NCBI GenBank assembly: GCA_949358305.1
Contig: CASHSZ010000107.1
Coordinates: forward strand, 1-46,982
DNA from: Strigamia acuminata
Taxonomy: Eukaryota > Arthropoda > Chilopoda > Geophilomorpha > Linotaeniidae
Direction of reading: 5' to 3'
Length of the DNA: 46,982 nucleotides
The notes beneath the pieces were generated by a model, which did no database searches, was not told the origin of the DNA, and worked only from the letters and a program-made list of their open reading frames with translations. The position numbers and the translations under genes are program-made. Below are positions 20,526 to 31,524 of the stretch, piece after piece. Numbering within the stretch: position 1 is the stretch's first letter; every line of letters begins with the position of its first letter.

Positions 20526-21494
20526 CGAGTCGGCGAATAAAGGCGGTTGGGGTCGCTGGACGGTGGCGGTGGTGGCAGCGGCAACCCCGACGACTCGTCC
20601 CAAAAATAAGCTCCCACATCGACACTCATCCGTTAGTCTAAACCTCTTGACGTGCATTCTACTCGCGTCCGACAGATTCGGTTCGTTGTGGGCATAGAAA
20701 ACATCCGCACACCGATACGGCATGTTTCGACGTCGATGCGCGACCGCGAAGCCGAGTCCCCGACGACGTACATACTCGCACAAGCGCGTTCGCGCGCGCG
20801 ATATTGCGTGTGATGCGATGCCGATGAGCTCGACACGGTCTTTCGACGCGGGCGTCGATAATAATGTCCGGCAACGTGGATAAATGTCCGCAGAGTGCTT
20901 TGTGTTTATGGCAACGCACCGGGACGCAATTAACCAACCACTTACGAAAATTCAAAACATAATTGTTTAACAAAAGGAAACTCGTATAATGTTGAAACAA
21001 TAAAGAAAACGCAAAATTCAGATTCAAATTTAGATTTGAATTAGGTCAGATTAGGCCAGGTTGTAGATCCACAGACTCTCGAGACGACAACAAGAAAATA
21101 AAAAGGATGCGTTTATCGTTTGTAGGTAGAATCTCGCGCCGAGTTAAATAAAAGTCTTTAAAAAATAGAAATCGATTTCCCGGTCGTAGAATTAATTTTG
21201 TGTCATGTGATCCAGTCATTAATTAGATTTTCGTGGTAGATGTTGCGTGAAACAAGATCGTGAACGTCTCAATTGGTTTACGATTTAAATTTCATCTCGC
21301 AATACACGCTGCACCAACGTAGTCGACGCGAGTTTATATCACTGCACTCGATGGGTTTTGTGAGCCTTTTTAGACCAATCGATCGTACAGCTTGTTTGCT
21401 AGTTTCCTTTCGAGGTCAGCGGTTAACTCTTTGCACTCTATGATGCTGTTGGATCCAACGGCGATACGCGTCTCCCGCCTGCCTCTCGGTCTCA

Positions 21495-21552
21495 GACTGG
21501 CCTTCGGGCCGGTCAAAAAAAAAAGAAAAAAATTAATAAATAGATAAATAAG
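21495..21552 (+). repeat. UUCG-loop hairpin with A-rich tail
   Basis: The 20-base hairpin is identical to the copy at 19862 and is followed by an A-rich tail. It precedes a further copy of the CCCCGACGACTCGTCCC landmark. Confidence 0.7.
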
Positions 21553-22492
21553 TCGGGAACAAAACGCATCCATCCCGACGAATAGTGACAGTTGGGCTCG
21601 TTGAGCGGTGGCGAAGGCGGCGGCAACCCCGACGACTCGTCCCAAAAATAAGCTCCCACATCGACACTCATCCGTTAGTCTAGACCTCGTGACGCGCATT
21701 CTACTCGCGTCCGACAGATTCGGTTCGTTGTGGGCATAGAAAACGTCCGCACACCGATACGGCATGTTTCGACGTCGATGCGCGACCGCGAAGCGAAGTC
21801 CCCGACGGCGTACATACTCGCACGAGCGCGTTCGCGCGCGCGATAATGCGTGTGATGCGATGCTGATGTCCGTCAACGTGGATATATGTCCACAAAGTGT
21901 CCGGTGTTTATGGCAACGCACCAGGGCGCAATTAACTACCAACGAGAATTGAAAATGTAATTGTTTAATAAAAAGAAACTCGTATAATATTGAAACGATA
22001 ATAAAAACGCAAAATTTAGATTCAAATTCAGATTCGAATTGGGTAAGATTAGGTCAGGTTAGACCCACAAACTCTGGGGGAGCGACACGAAAATGAAAAG
22101 GGCGCACCTATCGCTTATAGATGTCTGGCGATCGACAATGGGTGGACGATTAAAGTTTAAATTTCGGATCGTGGTATCGGTTTCGCGGTTCGTATTCCAA
22201 TAGTTAATCACATTATCTTTGTACCAAACGACCGATACAAAAGTTTTGTAAAATATCCGCCGTTTTATATTTTAATTTCACCTTCCGGTTGCCACGCGCT
22301 GTCGTAGTTGGTGCGAATCTCCATCAACGCATTCGACGGGCTTCGAGAGTGATTCCAGTAATCCAGACCAATCCTGGCCCTCGCGGAAATCCGGAGGGTT
22401 TTGGTTTTCCGCGATTGTTTTACTCACTTCTGTGGTTTTTCTACTGTATGAGTTAATAGATGTTCTTTTGAACGTCTCTCTGTACAGAATAC

Positions 22493-22526
22493 GGGGCAGC
22501 TGGCGCCGACAAGCACCGGCAGCCCC
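22493..22526 (+). repeat. GGGGCAGC...GCAGCCCC hairpin (type B)
   Basis: This 34-base hairpin is one of at least seven copies. Others are at 27570-27603, 35647-35680, 37490-37524, 41027-41060, 42117-42140 and 42689-42726. Most are followed by a conserved tail of the form (G/A)ACAA.TTGTTCCAAAATAAGCT. Inner pairs differ between copies in a mostly compensatory way. Confidence 0.7.
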
Positions 22527-23128
22527 AAACAATTTGTTCAAAAATAAGCTTCTGCACGGGATTTCCATTTTTAACATTATGGTGTTTTTTTTTTTTATTG
22601 CCACCAAAGCGCGCTACCACCGCAAATTTTCCCGCGTTTGCCATGTACGCGCCGAAAACCACAGGCAATGAACTTTTCCACAAACTGAAAAACAAAATAT
22701 ATGGGTAAGCGCACATGGGCGAATAAAACAAGATTAGCCCAATTTCGGAATTTATTGGGTCGACGTTTTGTATTCACGCGTGACGGGGGCACCACATGTG
22801 GAAAACGCGCAAATCACGCGCGAATCACGCGCGTCTACGCACATTGGAAACTTAGTATTAACGTTCGTTTCGAGTTAAATAAAAACGACGACCGTGACGA
22901 GGACCACAAAGACGGCGATAGCAGGATTCGTCGGAACAACGAGGATTGCCAACGAGAGAGACCCGTTCATTTGCCGACGCTCCAAAGTTCAAACTTAAAT
23001 CGTTCTCGGACTGCCACCAGATGTCACATCAGCCGCTCACGACATACACACACTTTGGTTCGGCAGCTTATATCAAACGCGCGCGTTTCATCTTCCGTCT
23101 GATCCTCACTGCCACCTCGTGTTCGTTG
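22527..23128 (+). other. Dispersed repeat and untranslated first exon of the zinc-finger gene
   Basis: The segment 22590-22870 is a diverged copy of repeats seen at 25190-25530 and 34930-35270. The right part probably holds the promoter and 5' exon of the next gene. A TTATATCAAA box is near 23069 and an exon ends at 23128 with TTG|GTAAGT. Confidence 0.5.
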
Positions 23129-23179
23129 GTAAGTAAGTTTGATGCTTTGTGTGATTTCTCGGTCAATGGACCACGCCCA

Positions 23180-23182
<3 letters not shown>

Positions 23183-23272
<90 letters not shown>
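23183..23272 (+). repeat. (CT)n microsatellite inside an intron
   Basis: About 45 CT units lie in the 5' intron of the zinc-finger gene, directly upstream of its AATTTATTTTCAG acceptor. They create long Leu-Ser frames that are not genes. The run could extend the polypyrimidine tract of the acceptor. Confidence 0.95.
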
Positions 23273-23275
<3 letters not shown>

Positions 23276-23317
23276 ATTTATTTTCAGTTGTTTACTCGTC
23301 TCACAAACAAAAGGAAA

Positions 23318-23899
23318 ATGGCGGAAGCACCACAAGAGGAGGGTGGCGGCAGGTCATACTCCTGCGCTCTATGCGATGATAAACACCCCGATAGTAAGAA
23401 ACGTTTATTTATTTACTTATTATTTTATATCTTTTATTCCATATGTTTTATTTATTTTATATACATAAATATTTTTTAATTTTATTTTAATTTTTTTTTT
23501 TCTTTTTCTTCCCCCCCCCCCCCCCGCCCCACGTGCCTCAGGACCGGACGGATTCTTCTGCGTCGACGTCTTTCGCCACCAGCGACAGCGACACAACATC
23601 CACAAGGACGCGAATGATTTCGTCCGAGGGCTGTTGAAAAAATTCTCGCGCGAGCCCGTCTGTCTGGCATCGGTGAGTGTCCAATTATCCTCTTCACTCA
23701 CACACTAGTTAACTAATTCGTATTTTTATTTTTTCCCCTTTCTTCTTAGGCGTTGAAACGAGTGCACCGACTCAACGGGCGACGCTGTCCGTTTTGTGCG
23801 GAGACGCCCTCTCCCGGGGATCTCGTCACTCATTGGGCGGAGGCACACGATTACCAAGCGCCCGCCGGAAATGATGGAGGTGGCGTCAATGAACATTAG
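23318..23899 (+). CDS. Three-exon C2H2-type zinc-finger protein
   Basis: Coding exons are 23318-23393, 23542-23672 and 23750-23899, giving 118 residues. Donors are GTAAGA and GTGAGT and acceptors are GCCTCAG and TTCTTAG. Phases agree and the frame stays open throughout. An untranslated exon ends at 23128 and the ATG exon begins at 23288. A possible first finger has C16, C19 and H38/H43/H46. The second is a regular C82-x2-C85-x11-H97-x4-H102 finger. The fingers could bind nucleic acid or protein, but no family is recognised. The start lies in AAAATGGCGGAAG, which resembles a YY1/Pho site. The gene is convergent with the reverse-strand gene ending at 24051. A run of C residues (about 23512-23530) lies in intron 2. 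Confidence 0.65.
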
Positions 23900-24050
23900 T
23901 TTTTATTTAATTTTATTTTTTTCTCATAATTTGCATTGTCCGACTCTTCCCCATTTGCTTTTATTTTTTTTTTACAAAAAAAAAAAAAAAAAAATCCACA
24001 TTAATCATCTTTATTGTTATCATTATTACAAATACACGATCAATTTTTTC

Positions 24051-25004
24051 TTATCCCGCGTCTTCTTTGCCAGACTCTCGATTCTTTCTCTGAGCTTCGT
24101 CACCGTCTCCTTCGTTTTCTTCTGGTATGACTCTTACCACACCCACACGGACTAACGCGCTCACCACTGAACCCGACAAAAGAACATCTCCATCTGGGAG
24201 CGTCTCGATCCACATGGAATCGTCTCTGTTGCGTCCCTTCTTTCGCTCCTCCTCCTCTCGTTCCTCCTCCTTCGTCACTCTTCGAAGTATAAGATCCACC
24301 GTCTTCAACCTACCCGTCGGCGCACGCGGAGTGGAAGCGGTGGACGACTGGAAAAGGAAAGGGGGAAAAAAAATAAACGAAAAAAAGAATAAATAATAGG
24401 AATCTCAACGGGATACCCCTTTAACTGGCGTCGTATTCCCCGTCTCAAAAGGGCGCTTCGGCGTCTGCGGCGTTCTTGGTGACGATGGTTGCGATTGCGG
24501 CGACTGTGGTCGGGTCGGTGCCTCATTCCCGGCGATGATTGACATCTGTAAAGAGAGAAATAAATAAATAAATAAATTAAATTAAATTAAATTAAAATAA
24601 ATTAAATTGAGATACGAACGCGAAGAGAGGAGGAGAGAAAGGAGACCGAAACACGAACGAGAGAGGAGCGTTACAGTTTCACCGTATAGCGGGTAATTGA
24701 TTGATTGATAGCGCGTTGTACGAAATGAATTATCTCCAAACAAACACCCATTTGTTTATTTATTTGTTAATCTCGCTCGTTCGCTTAATTTTATAAAATT
24801 CATTAAACTCATTTGTACATTCATCAAATTGATCGTTTCGTTTAGCGATGAAAACAACGACAATTCAGATGTTCACGCGGGCAACATGGCGTATACGTGC
24901 GTTTTGTGCACGCAAAATGTGAATACGGCCAATTGACAAAATAACAATTCATAGACAGAGATTTAACAACTCACCTCTGTGGACGAAGCGCATGGTGCGT
25001 CCAT
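24051..25004 (-). CDS. Charged coiled-coil-type gene, family Z member 1
   Basis: Coding exons in transcript order are 25004-24975, 24545-24417 and 24347-24051, giving 151 residues. The first exon codes ten residues and ends GAG|GTGAGT. The second starts at an ATG right after TTTACAG, is Pro/Ser/Thr/Gln-rich and ends VKG. The third starts with a TCG Ser codon after TTTTCCAG and is rich in Glu, Lys and Arg. The donor after VKG (GTATCC) is weak. A further intron 24164-24122 is possible and would replace the C-terminus with a more regular coiled coil. AATAAA (reverse) is at 24015-24010. The VKG|S boundary in phase 0 matches the genes at 33776 and 39224. Function is unknown. Confidence 0.55.
24555..24610. 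repeat. (AAAT)/(AAATT)n low-complexity tract
   Basis: A simple A/T repeat lies inside the first intron of the reverse-strand gene. On the reverse strand it forms the pyrimidine-rich part of the acceptor. Confidence 0.85.
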
Positions 25005-25104
25005 TTTGACGAATGAACCGACACGACACCCGGTGATAACAATGGCGGTGGTAACACGTGACGGGTCACACTTCTAATTAAATAATAATAATAATAATAA
25101 TAAC

Positions 25105-25137
<33 letters not shown>

Positions 25138-25690
25138 TTATAAAAATGACAAGTCGAAAACAAGCTATTCACGGGGTTTCGCGGATTGTCGCCAGAATGC
25201 GCCACCGCCGCGGATTTTCCAAGTTTGACATGTAGGTGTCGAATATTATGATTAACGAACTTTTCCACGTTAAAATTAAAAAAAACAAAATATACGGTTA
25301 GACGCATATAGATAGATAAAACATGATTAATCTGGTTCCGGAATTTATTGGGTCACTTTTTAACGCGGGAAACGTCAAGTGATCGCATCGGACGAACATT
25401 TTGGTATCCATTAAAGGACACGAGTTCCACCGGGCTGCGCAGTGGTTCCGAGTAATTACATCACAGGTCGCGTGACCGGACGTTTGATCCAACACGCTAA
25501 ACGTTCGTGTCTAGTTGAATAAAAGCCTTTACGATGGCGCGCCGTGCATCGCGGAATGGAATTTAAACCATAGACCAGTTTAAGCGTTCACAATCTCATT
25601 TCACGCGACATCTATCGTGATAATCTGATTAATGGTTGGGGTACACGGTGTGACGTAATTACTCAGAATCGTCACGTTAAAAAACAAAAC
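25005..25690 (+). repeat. Intergenic dispersed repeat with (AAT)n
   Basis: An (AAT)n microsatellite at 25081-25140 precedes a diverged copy (25190-25530) of the repeat that is also seen at 22590-22870 and 34930-35270. Landmarks are ACTTTTCCAC, GGAATTTATTGGGTC and GTGACCGGACGTTTGATCC. No gene is seen. Confidence 0.65.
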
Positions 25691-25814
25691 GAAATGGGTG
25701 GATGGATGGGAATTTTTATTTCAGTCAGTTTTATTTACTCGCCTAAAAAAGAAAAAAAGAAAAAAAAAGAAAGAAAAAAAAAGAAAAAAAAAAAGGAAAA
25801 AGGATAACAACGAA

Positions 25815-25862
25815 TACGACGATTGGTCGAGTGGACGGAGATACCCGCCGCGTGGAACCGTG
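25815..25862 (+). repeat. Partial tRNA-like SINE head
   Basis: TGGTCGAGTGG (25824-25834) and the following CCGCCGCGTGGAACCGTG resemble the tRNA-like segment at 34682-34760. Box B is not preserved. It lies just upstream of the first exon of the next gene. Confidence 0.45.
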
Positions 25863-26249
25863 TGCCGAGAGGATGGAGACAGACAGCCGCCATGTTTCCG
25901 GATTATGTCACTTGGTGTCGCTCTATGCATCGATAGTGATCACGCGCGGGACAGACAACGTCGTGTTTCCATCTTCCAAAAAGTGAGTAGTTGACCGTTC
26001 TACCGTCACATTTATCAGTCAATCGATCGACAAATTGAAAAAAAAAACAACCCTCGATTACCTCTACGCCTCTCTCGACAACGTATCAATTAACACGCGC
26101 GTGCAAACACGAACGCCTGCATTGGTTCGGTCGGGCACCGCTCGCTCGCTCATTTGACAGACTCGTGACTTGAAATTTTTTATTTTTTCTTAGCCGTTAT
26201 TTTATTTTCCTTTGCATTCGACTTTAATTTAATTTCTATGTTCCAGACG

Positions 26250-26951
26250 ATGAACAAAAACGAGAAAAACGACCACAACAACGACGGCGATGATGCAAGG
26301 TGAGAGATTCGACCGACCGGTTTCGATCGATCGTTCGTTTATCCGTTTCTTCATTTCTTTATTTCTTTGTTTATTCAGTTGTCAGCCAATTGATCCGCCC
26401 CAGTCGTCATCGTGGCAGTGGACCGAACCCGGTCACATTCGACCCATCATGCGGGTTGCGCCATTCCAGCGCGCGACTCCGGAACCGATGTAATTCGGTC
26501 AAACGTCTCGTTTGATTTATTTATTCATTTATTTATTTATTTATTTATTTATTTATTTTTTAAGCCATCCTCGCGGACGTTCCGTACTGTTTGTTCGCTT
26601 CGCGGGCGCCCAGTTGATGGGACCGGGACGTCCGATGCCGATGTGAGTTAATTCGATTCAACGTTTTGTTTTTGTTTTTGTTTCGTTTTGTTTCACCGAT
26701 TGGTTGGTTTGATTCGAATTGATTTATTTATTTATATTTATTTTATTTTATTTTCTATTTTTCAAGTCAATCCCGCGGGCGCGCCAGGATGCTAGCGCGT
26801 TTCGCGGCCACCGAACCGATGTTGCCAGGGCGTCCGGCGTCGAGGTAATTAATTCGGTTCAACGTTTCAATTTGTCCGCCCGTCCATCAGTTTGTTCACT
26901 TAGTTTATTCAATTTGATCTCTTCCTCAGTGACCCACAACCAGGCGCGTAA
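26250..26951 (+). CDS. Modular gene with tandem 78-nt phase-2 exons, family G member 1
   Basis: Coding exons are 26250-26299, 26379-26489, 26565-26642, 26767-26844 and 26930-26951, giving 112 residues. Every junction is phase 2. Exons 3 and 4 are both 78 nt and code related modules with RGR near the start, a central RFA and PGRP near the end. The sequences after the three inner donors are alike (AATTCGGTTCAACG type), which supports exon duplication with flanking introns. An untranslated exon ends at 25982 (AAAAA|GTGAGT). AATAAA is at 27025-27030. There is no signal peptide in this model. Function is unknown. The 78-nt exon length and phase equal those of the gene at 31525-32412. Confidence 0.6.
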
Positions 26952-27480
26952 TCGGCGATGTGACGAGTCGATTGTGAATCTTTTTTTATTTTATTTTTCT
27001 ATTTTTCGTTTTTATTTTGTAAACAATAAAAACACTCAACTTTTATCATAGAATTTGAAAAGTTTGACAATTTCTTATTAAATTTTGAATTGGAGTGTGG
27101 GGGGAGCAATGGTCGAAACGTCGTTACGGGGAACCAGATGGAAATGTTAGCGATAAAGTCGTTCAAAGTCATAAAATCGGTGTCGATTTTTACGAGGCGT
27201 TGGGGACGGTTGGAACTCGAGTCAACCAATGGACACGTCGATGCCACTCCGTTGTAAAATGCCACACACAGACACACACGTGCACGCGCGAAACATCAAC
27301 AATAAAGCTCGTAAAACGACACAAATTGTCGAGTGAATAAGCGAATTGGGTTCTCCATTTCGACGATGATTGCCGGGGAGTAATTCGATCCTCCCCCTCT
27401 ATCGTCGTTCGTCACCCATTGAATTTCGGTCACTGCATCCGATGGATCTACTAACACCTTCAGACCAACCGGGACTGATT
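26952..27480 (+). other. 3' flank and unassigned sequence
   Basis: After the AATAAA at 27025 there is an 81-codon frame (27095-27340) without a recognisable domain. I see no splice context that makes it a gene. The right part joins a new repeat unit. Confidence 0.4.
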
Positions 27481-29610
27481 CGAGCCCTCGCGGAAATCCG
27501 GGGGGTTTCGGTCACAAAAGTCTGCATTCGGGTTGCGCAACCACTCTATTGTTCAGTCGTTGGTCAGCCGGGGCAGTTGGCACCGACGAGCGTCGACAGT
27601 CCCAACAAATTCTTCCAAAATAAACTCTCACATCGACATCACAACGTTCCGCCGGTACAAACAAACAAACAGTTATGAAAAACACTTGGTTTATCTATTT
27701 ATTTATTTATTTATTTGTCCGTTCGTTTACACACACTCTCTTTGCACATGACAGATTCGGCATCTGGTCGTAGAAAATTTCAATATTTTGATGCAACACG
27801 TTCTGGTGTCAGTGCGCGATCGTGAGCGAAGTCCTCGACAATGTGCTCGCATGAGCGTGTCTTTGTTTGCCATGCACACGCGTGAACGCATTCCCACGCG
27901 CGATAATATGCGAGGTGCGATGTATGTAAGCGCGACATGGATTTTTGACACCGGCATCGATAATAATGTTCACCAACGTGGATAAATGTCCGAAGGTGTC
28001 CGGTGCTTATGGCAACGCACCGGGACGCAGTTAAATAGCAAGTAGAATTAAAAATATAATTGTTTAATAAAAGGAAACTCTCATAATGTTGAAACGATAA
28101 AGCAAACGCAGAATTCAGATCCAAACTCAGATTCGAATTAGGTCAGATTAGGCCAGGTTATAGATCCACAAACTCCCGAGACGCGACAAGAAAATGAAAA
28201 GGACGCGTTTATCACTTATAGGTGCCTGGCGATCGACAACGAGCGGACGATTAAAGTTTAAATTTCGGATCTTGGAACCGGTTCCGCGGTTCGTATTCCA
28301 ATGATTAACGAGATTATCTTCGTAGCAACCGACTGGAACAAAAGTTTCGTAAAATATCCGCCGTTTCATATTTTAATTTTATCTTCCAGAGTTGACGTCC
28401 CGTCGGAGTCGACGCGAGTTCTAATCACCGCGTCCGCTGCATTTTGCGAAAGCCTTCATATCGAGAGCAGAGCGAGGGGCCGTCGTCGCTCGGTCGAGCG
28501 GCACAGTACCCACCGAGTGGCGCGGTACCCGAGTTCTTCTGGCGCCAGTGCCTATATGTGTCACATTTGCACGCCCCTCTCGGTCTCAGACTGGCCTTCG
28601 GGTCGGTCAAAATAATAAATAAATGAATCGGAAATAGAACGCACCCGTTCTCGCTCGGTCTACCGGCGAATGGGAGCAGTTGGGGCCGTTGAGCGGCGAC
28701 GACAGCAGCCCTAACGACTCGTCCCGAAAATAAGTTTCCGCACCGACATCCGTTCGCTTATTTAAACCCCATGACGCGCGCGTGGTTGCCTGCATTTTTC
28801 GGCTTGTTTCGACACGTTTCGACGTCGACGCGCGACCGTGAGCAAAGTTCTCAGCAACATATGGACATGAGTGTGTCTTTGCTCGCGATCTACGACGCGC
28901 GATAATGCACGTGATGCGATGGGGGTGAGCGCGACACGGGTTTTTGGCGCGGGCGTCGGTAATGATGTCCGTCAACGTGGATATATGTCCACAAAGTGTC
29001 CGGTGTTTATGGCAACGCACCAGGGCGCAATTAACTACCAACGAGAATTGAAAATGTAATTGTTTAATAAAAGGAAACTCTCATAATGTTGAAACGATAA
29101 AGCAAACGCAGAATTCAGATCCAAACTCAGATTCGAATTAGGTCAGATTAGGCCAGGTTATAGATCCACAAACTCCCGAGACGCGACAAGAAAATGAAAA
29201 GGACGCGTTTATCACTTACAGGTGCCTGGCGATCGACAACGAGCGGACGATTAAAGTTTAAATTTCGGATCTTGGAACCGGTTCCGCGGTTCGTATTCCA
29301 ATGATTAACGAGATTATCTTCGTAGCAACCGACTGGAACAAAAGTTTCGTAAAATATCCGCCGTTTCATATTTTAATTTTACCTTCCAGAGTTGACGTCC
29401 CGTCGGAGTCGACGCGAGTTCTAATCACCGCGTCCGCTGCATTTTGCGAAAGCCTTCAGACCGAGAGCAGAGCGAGGGGCCGTCGTCGCTCGGTCGAGCG
29501 GCACAGTACCCACCGAGTGGCGCGGTACCCGAGTTCTTCTGACGCCAGTGCCGATAGGTGTCCCTTTTGCACGCCCCTCTCGGTCTCAGACTGGCCTTCT
29601 GGTCAGTCAC
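27480..29610 (+). repeat. Tandem dispersed-repeat units with an exact 1000-bp duplication
   Basis: The segment from about 28060 to 28600 recurs at 29060-29600 with a constant shift of 1000 bp and very few differences. More diverged similarity extends upstream of both. The units carry the same landmarks as the array at 19-22 kb, including a type B hairpin (27570) and two UUCG hairpins (28589 and 29589). No gene is seen in it. Matching reverse ORFs (28148-28369 and 29148-29369) are repeat-borne. Confidence 0.8.
28480..28625 (+). repeat. tRNA-derived SINE-like element
   Basis: The box A-like CGGTCGAGCGG lies near 28491 and the GGTACCCGAGTTC segment near 28522. The UUCG hairpin is at 28589-28608 with two wobble changes, followed by an AATAAAT tail. 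The duplicate lies 1000 bp downstream (29480-29610) with a changed hairpin and poor tail. Confidence 0.5.
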
Positions 29611-30352
29611 AATAACAAATCAAAAATAAGCTACACAACTGACAAAAGTTATGATTAAAATGCTGATTAAAAATGTAATAATATTGTTGCCAAATAACTG
29701 ACGACTATAAATAAATTTTCCACATTGAAATTGTCCGTAAAATCCGAAGTAAAATTCATCGGAGGAAATTATACCTGTGCACCTCGCTGCGCGGTATCTG
29801 CGCATGCGCATTTACGATTTAACGCAAACTTTAAATTAATCCCAGAATCCATCATTGTTCGCAATTGTGATTGCGTCTGGAATTGTGTGCTATTTTAATT
29901 GTAAATTTTAATATTTCAATAATCTCAAATCAAACTGAAAAAAAAAAAAAAAAAAAAATATTCATTTCATTAAATTCTGATTGTCGCCCCTCTCGACCAC
30001 GTTGCGTTCATTATCACGCATTAGGGCGCGCTCAAACGCGCGTACCATTAGAGGCGACGCGTTTGCGTTGGTGCACTGATGTGCGCTTCTCTCGCGGGTG
30101 GGCGCAAAGAAATGGAGAGGAAAAGAGAAAACGTAAAGAAGAGAATGGAAAGAATCCTCTCTTTATTTTTTTTTATTTCTTTATTTATTTATTTATTTTT
30201 TTTCTTAATTTCTAATTTGTGTCACCGAGTGTCGCGTCGTATTCTCGCGTCTTTGCAGCGAGCGACGGGCTAAAGCTTTCCTACCATACCGCGCTTTGCT
30301 TCGCGCACTTGTACGCATTGGTTCATTCGCTATATCGAGTTTCGTTTGCACG
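29611..30352 (+). other. Upstream region and untranslated first exon of the thymidine kinase gene
   Basis: A poly-A tract lies near 29938-29958. The part near 30010-30060 is a copy of a repeat also seen at 38365, 41180 and 42860 (CGCGCATTAG...AACGCGCGTACNATTA). An exon probably ends at 30352 with CACG|GTAAGC. An alternative start region contains CCGCCATTTTG near 30521. Confidence 0.45.
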
Positions 30353-30643
30353 GTAAGCAAACCTAGTCAATTTTCAAAATAGAAAAAGGGGAAGAATCTC
30401 CAACAATTTGACCGACTCGTCAATTAAACCGACCGACCAACTAACTAAATGAACCAGAACGGGTCGATGCGCGAGCACGGGCGGGAATCCCCGTGGTTAC
30501 ACCACTATCACCGCCATTTTGTTCTCGATCTCTATCCAATTTTAGTTTTGCAGTCGGACTCACGATTTTGTCAGTTTTTCGTTTTTCATTTATTCGTTTA
30601 AATTCTTTCTCTTTTTCCTCGATGGTAGACGCAACAAGACGAG

Positions 30644-31201
30644 ATGTCGACGTCGGCCATCGAGGATCGACCACGAGGCAATATCCAGTTAATAGTGGGC
30701 CCGATGTTTGCAGGGAAAACAACTGAACTCTTGAGGCGCCTAGAAGGAGAAGAAGCGTTGTTATTGAAGCCCAAAATCGACAACCGCCACATTCCCGGAG
30801 AAATCGTCGCTCGTGACGGAAAATCGAGAGCGGCGCGCGCCGTCGAAAACCTCGCGGAAGCCCGAAGACAATCCGAAAATTTCGGGATTATCGGGATTGA
30901 CGAGGGCCAGTTTTTCGAGGACTTGGTACAATTCTGTCAAGAAATGGCAGAGAAAGGAAAGACTGTGGTAATCGCGGCCCTCGATGGGGATTTCAAGTTG
31001 AACCCGTTCGGTCAAGTCTGCGATTTGCTCCCGAAATCAGAGCACATCGTGAAGCTGAAGGCAACGTGCTACCGGTGTCGAGGGGAAGCCGCGTTCACGA
31101 AGCGGACGTCGGGCGAAGAAGACGTCGTGGTGATAGGGGGTGCCGAGAAATACGCCCCCACGTGTCGCGCGTGTTTCGCAAATTGTTCACCAATCGGCTA
31201 A
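30644..31201 (+). CDS. Thymidine kinase, type II (TK1-like)
   Basis: The enzyme phosphorylates thymidine to dTMP with ATP in the nucleotide salvage pathway. The 185-residue product has the type II P-loop GPMFAGKTT at 19-27, the DEGQF motif at 86-90 with the catalytic Glu, the substrate-lasso segment AAFTKR at 149-154, and four zinc cysteines at 142, 145, 174 and 177. The length is near the bacterial and viral minimum and lacks the long C-terminal regulatory tail of vertebrate TK1. The coding region has no intron, while neighbours have several. An intron in the 5' untranslated region is likely (donor after 30352, acceptor near 30628). AATAAA is at 31275-31280. The gene is convergent with the gene ending at 31525. 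Drosophila is known to use a different kinase (dNK), so TK1 type is not universal in insects. Confidence 0.93.
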   Translation: MSTSAIEDRPRGNIQLIVGPMFAGKTTELLRRLEGEEALLLKPKIDNRHIPGEIVARDGKSRAARAVENLAEARRQSENFGIIGIDEGQFFEDLVQFCQEMAEKGKTVVIAALDGDFKLNPFGQVCDLLPKSEHIVKLKATCYRCRGEAAFTKRTSGEEDVVVIGGAEKYAPTCRACFANCSPIG

Positions 31202-31524
31202 CTAACAAACCGGTCGTGTCGTTTTTAACACCGATAGATTCATTCGAATTAAATTTTTTTTTTTTTTGCGATCAAATAAACCCAATCAATCGTGGCCACT
31301 TATCTCAAATTCAATTTTTATTTAAATTATAAACCACAAACGAACAAAATACAATAAAAAATGAAAAATTACGCCGATGGCGCTACGTTTGATAACGATG
31401 TCCCACTAAGAGGAAGAAAAAAAAATATATGTATATATATATATATCAAACAAACAAACAAACAAACAAACAAACAAACAAACAAACAAACAAAAAAAAA
31501 AAAAAAGAATGATAAAAAGAATAA
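31202..31524. other. Convergent 3' flanks of two genes
   Basis: This holds the AATAAA of the thymidine kinase (31275) and a TTTATT near 31318 that could serve the reverse-strand gene. A (TA)n run and an (AAAC)n microsatellite lie at 31428-31500. Confidence 0.6.

Larger units (their letters stand above)
19021..22492 (+). repeat. Array of diverged dispersed repeats, about 1-kb units
   Basis: At least three related units in the same orientation fill this stretch. A segment near 20580-21100 recurs near 21622-22140 with a shift of about 1.04 kb. Recurrent landmarks are a block containing GATTA.C.AGATTATCTTCGT, a TATTTTAATTT-type block, GTCGACGCGAGT, a UUCG hairpin with an A-rich tail, and CCCCGACGACTCGTCCCAAAAATAAGCT. 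No frame here looks like a gene. Short ORFs recur in the repeat copies and follow repeat boundaries. Confidence 0.75.

Noticed and set aside
22946-23479. Long Leu-Ser-rich frames in three readings
   Set aside because: They are translations of the (CT)n microsatellite in an intron.
27095-27340. 81-codon forward ORF
   Set aside because: It starts after the AATAAA of the preceding gene and has no domain or splice context.
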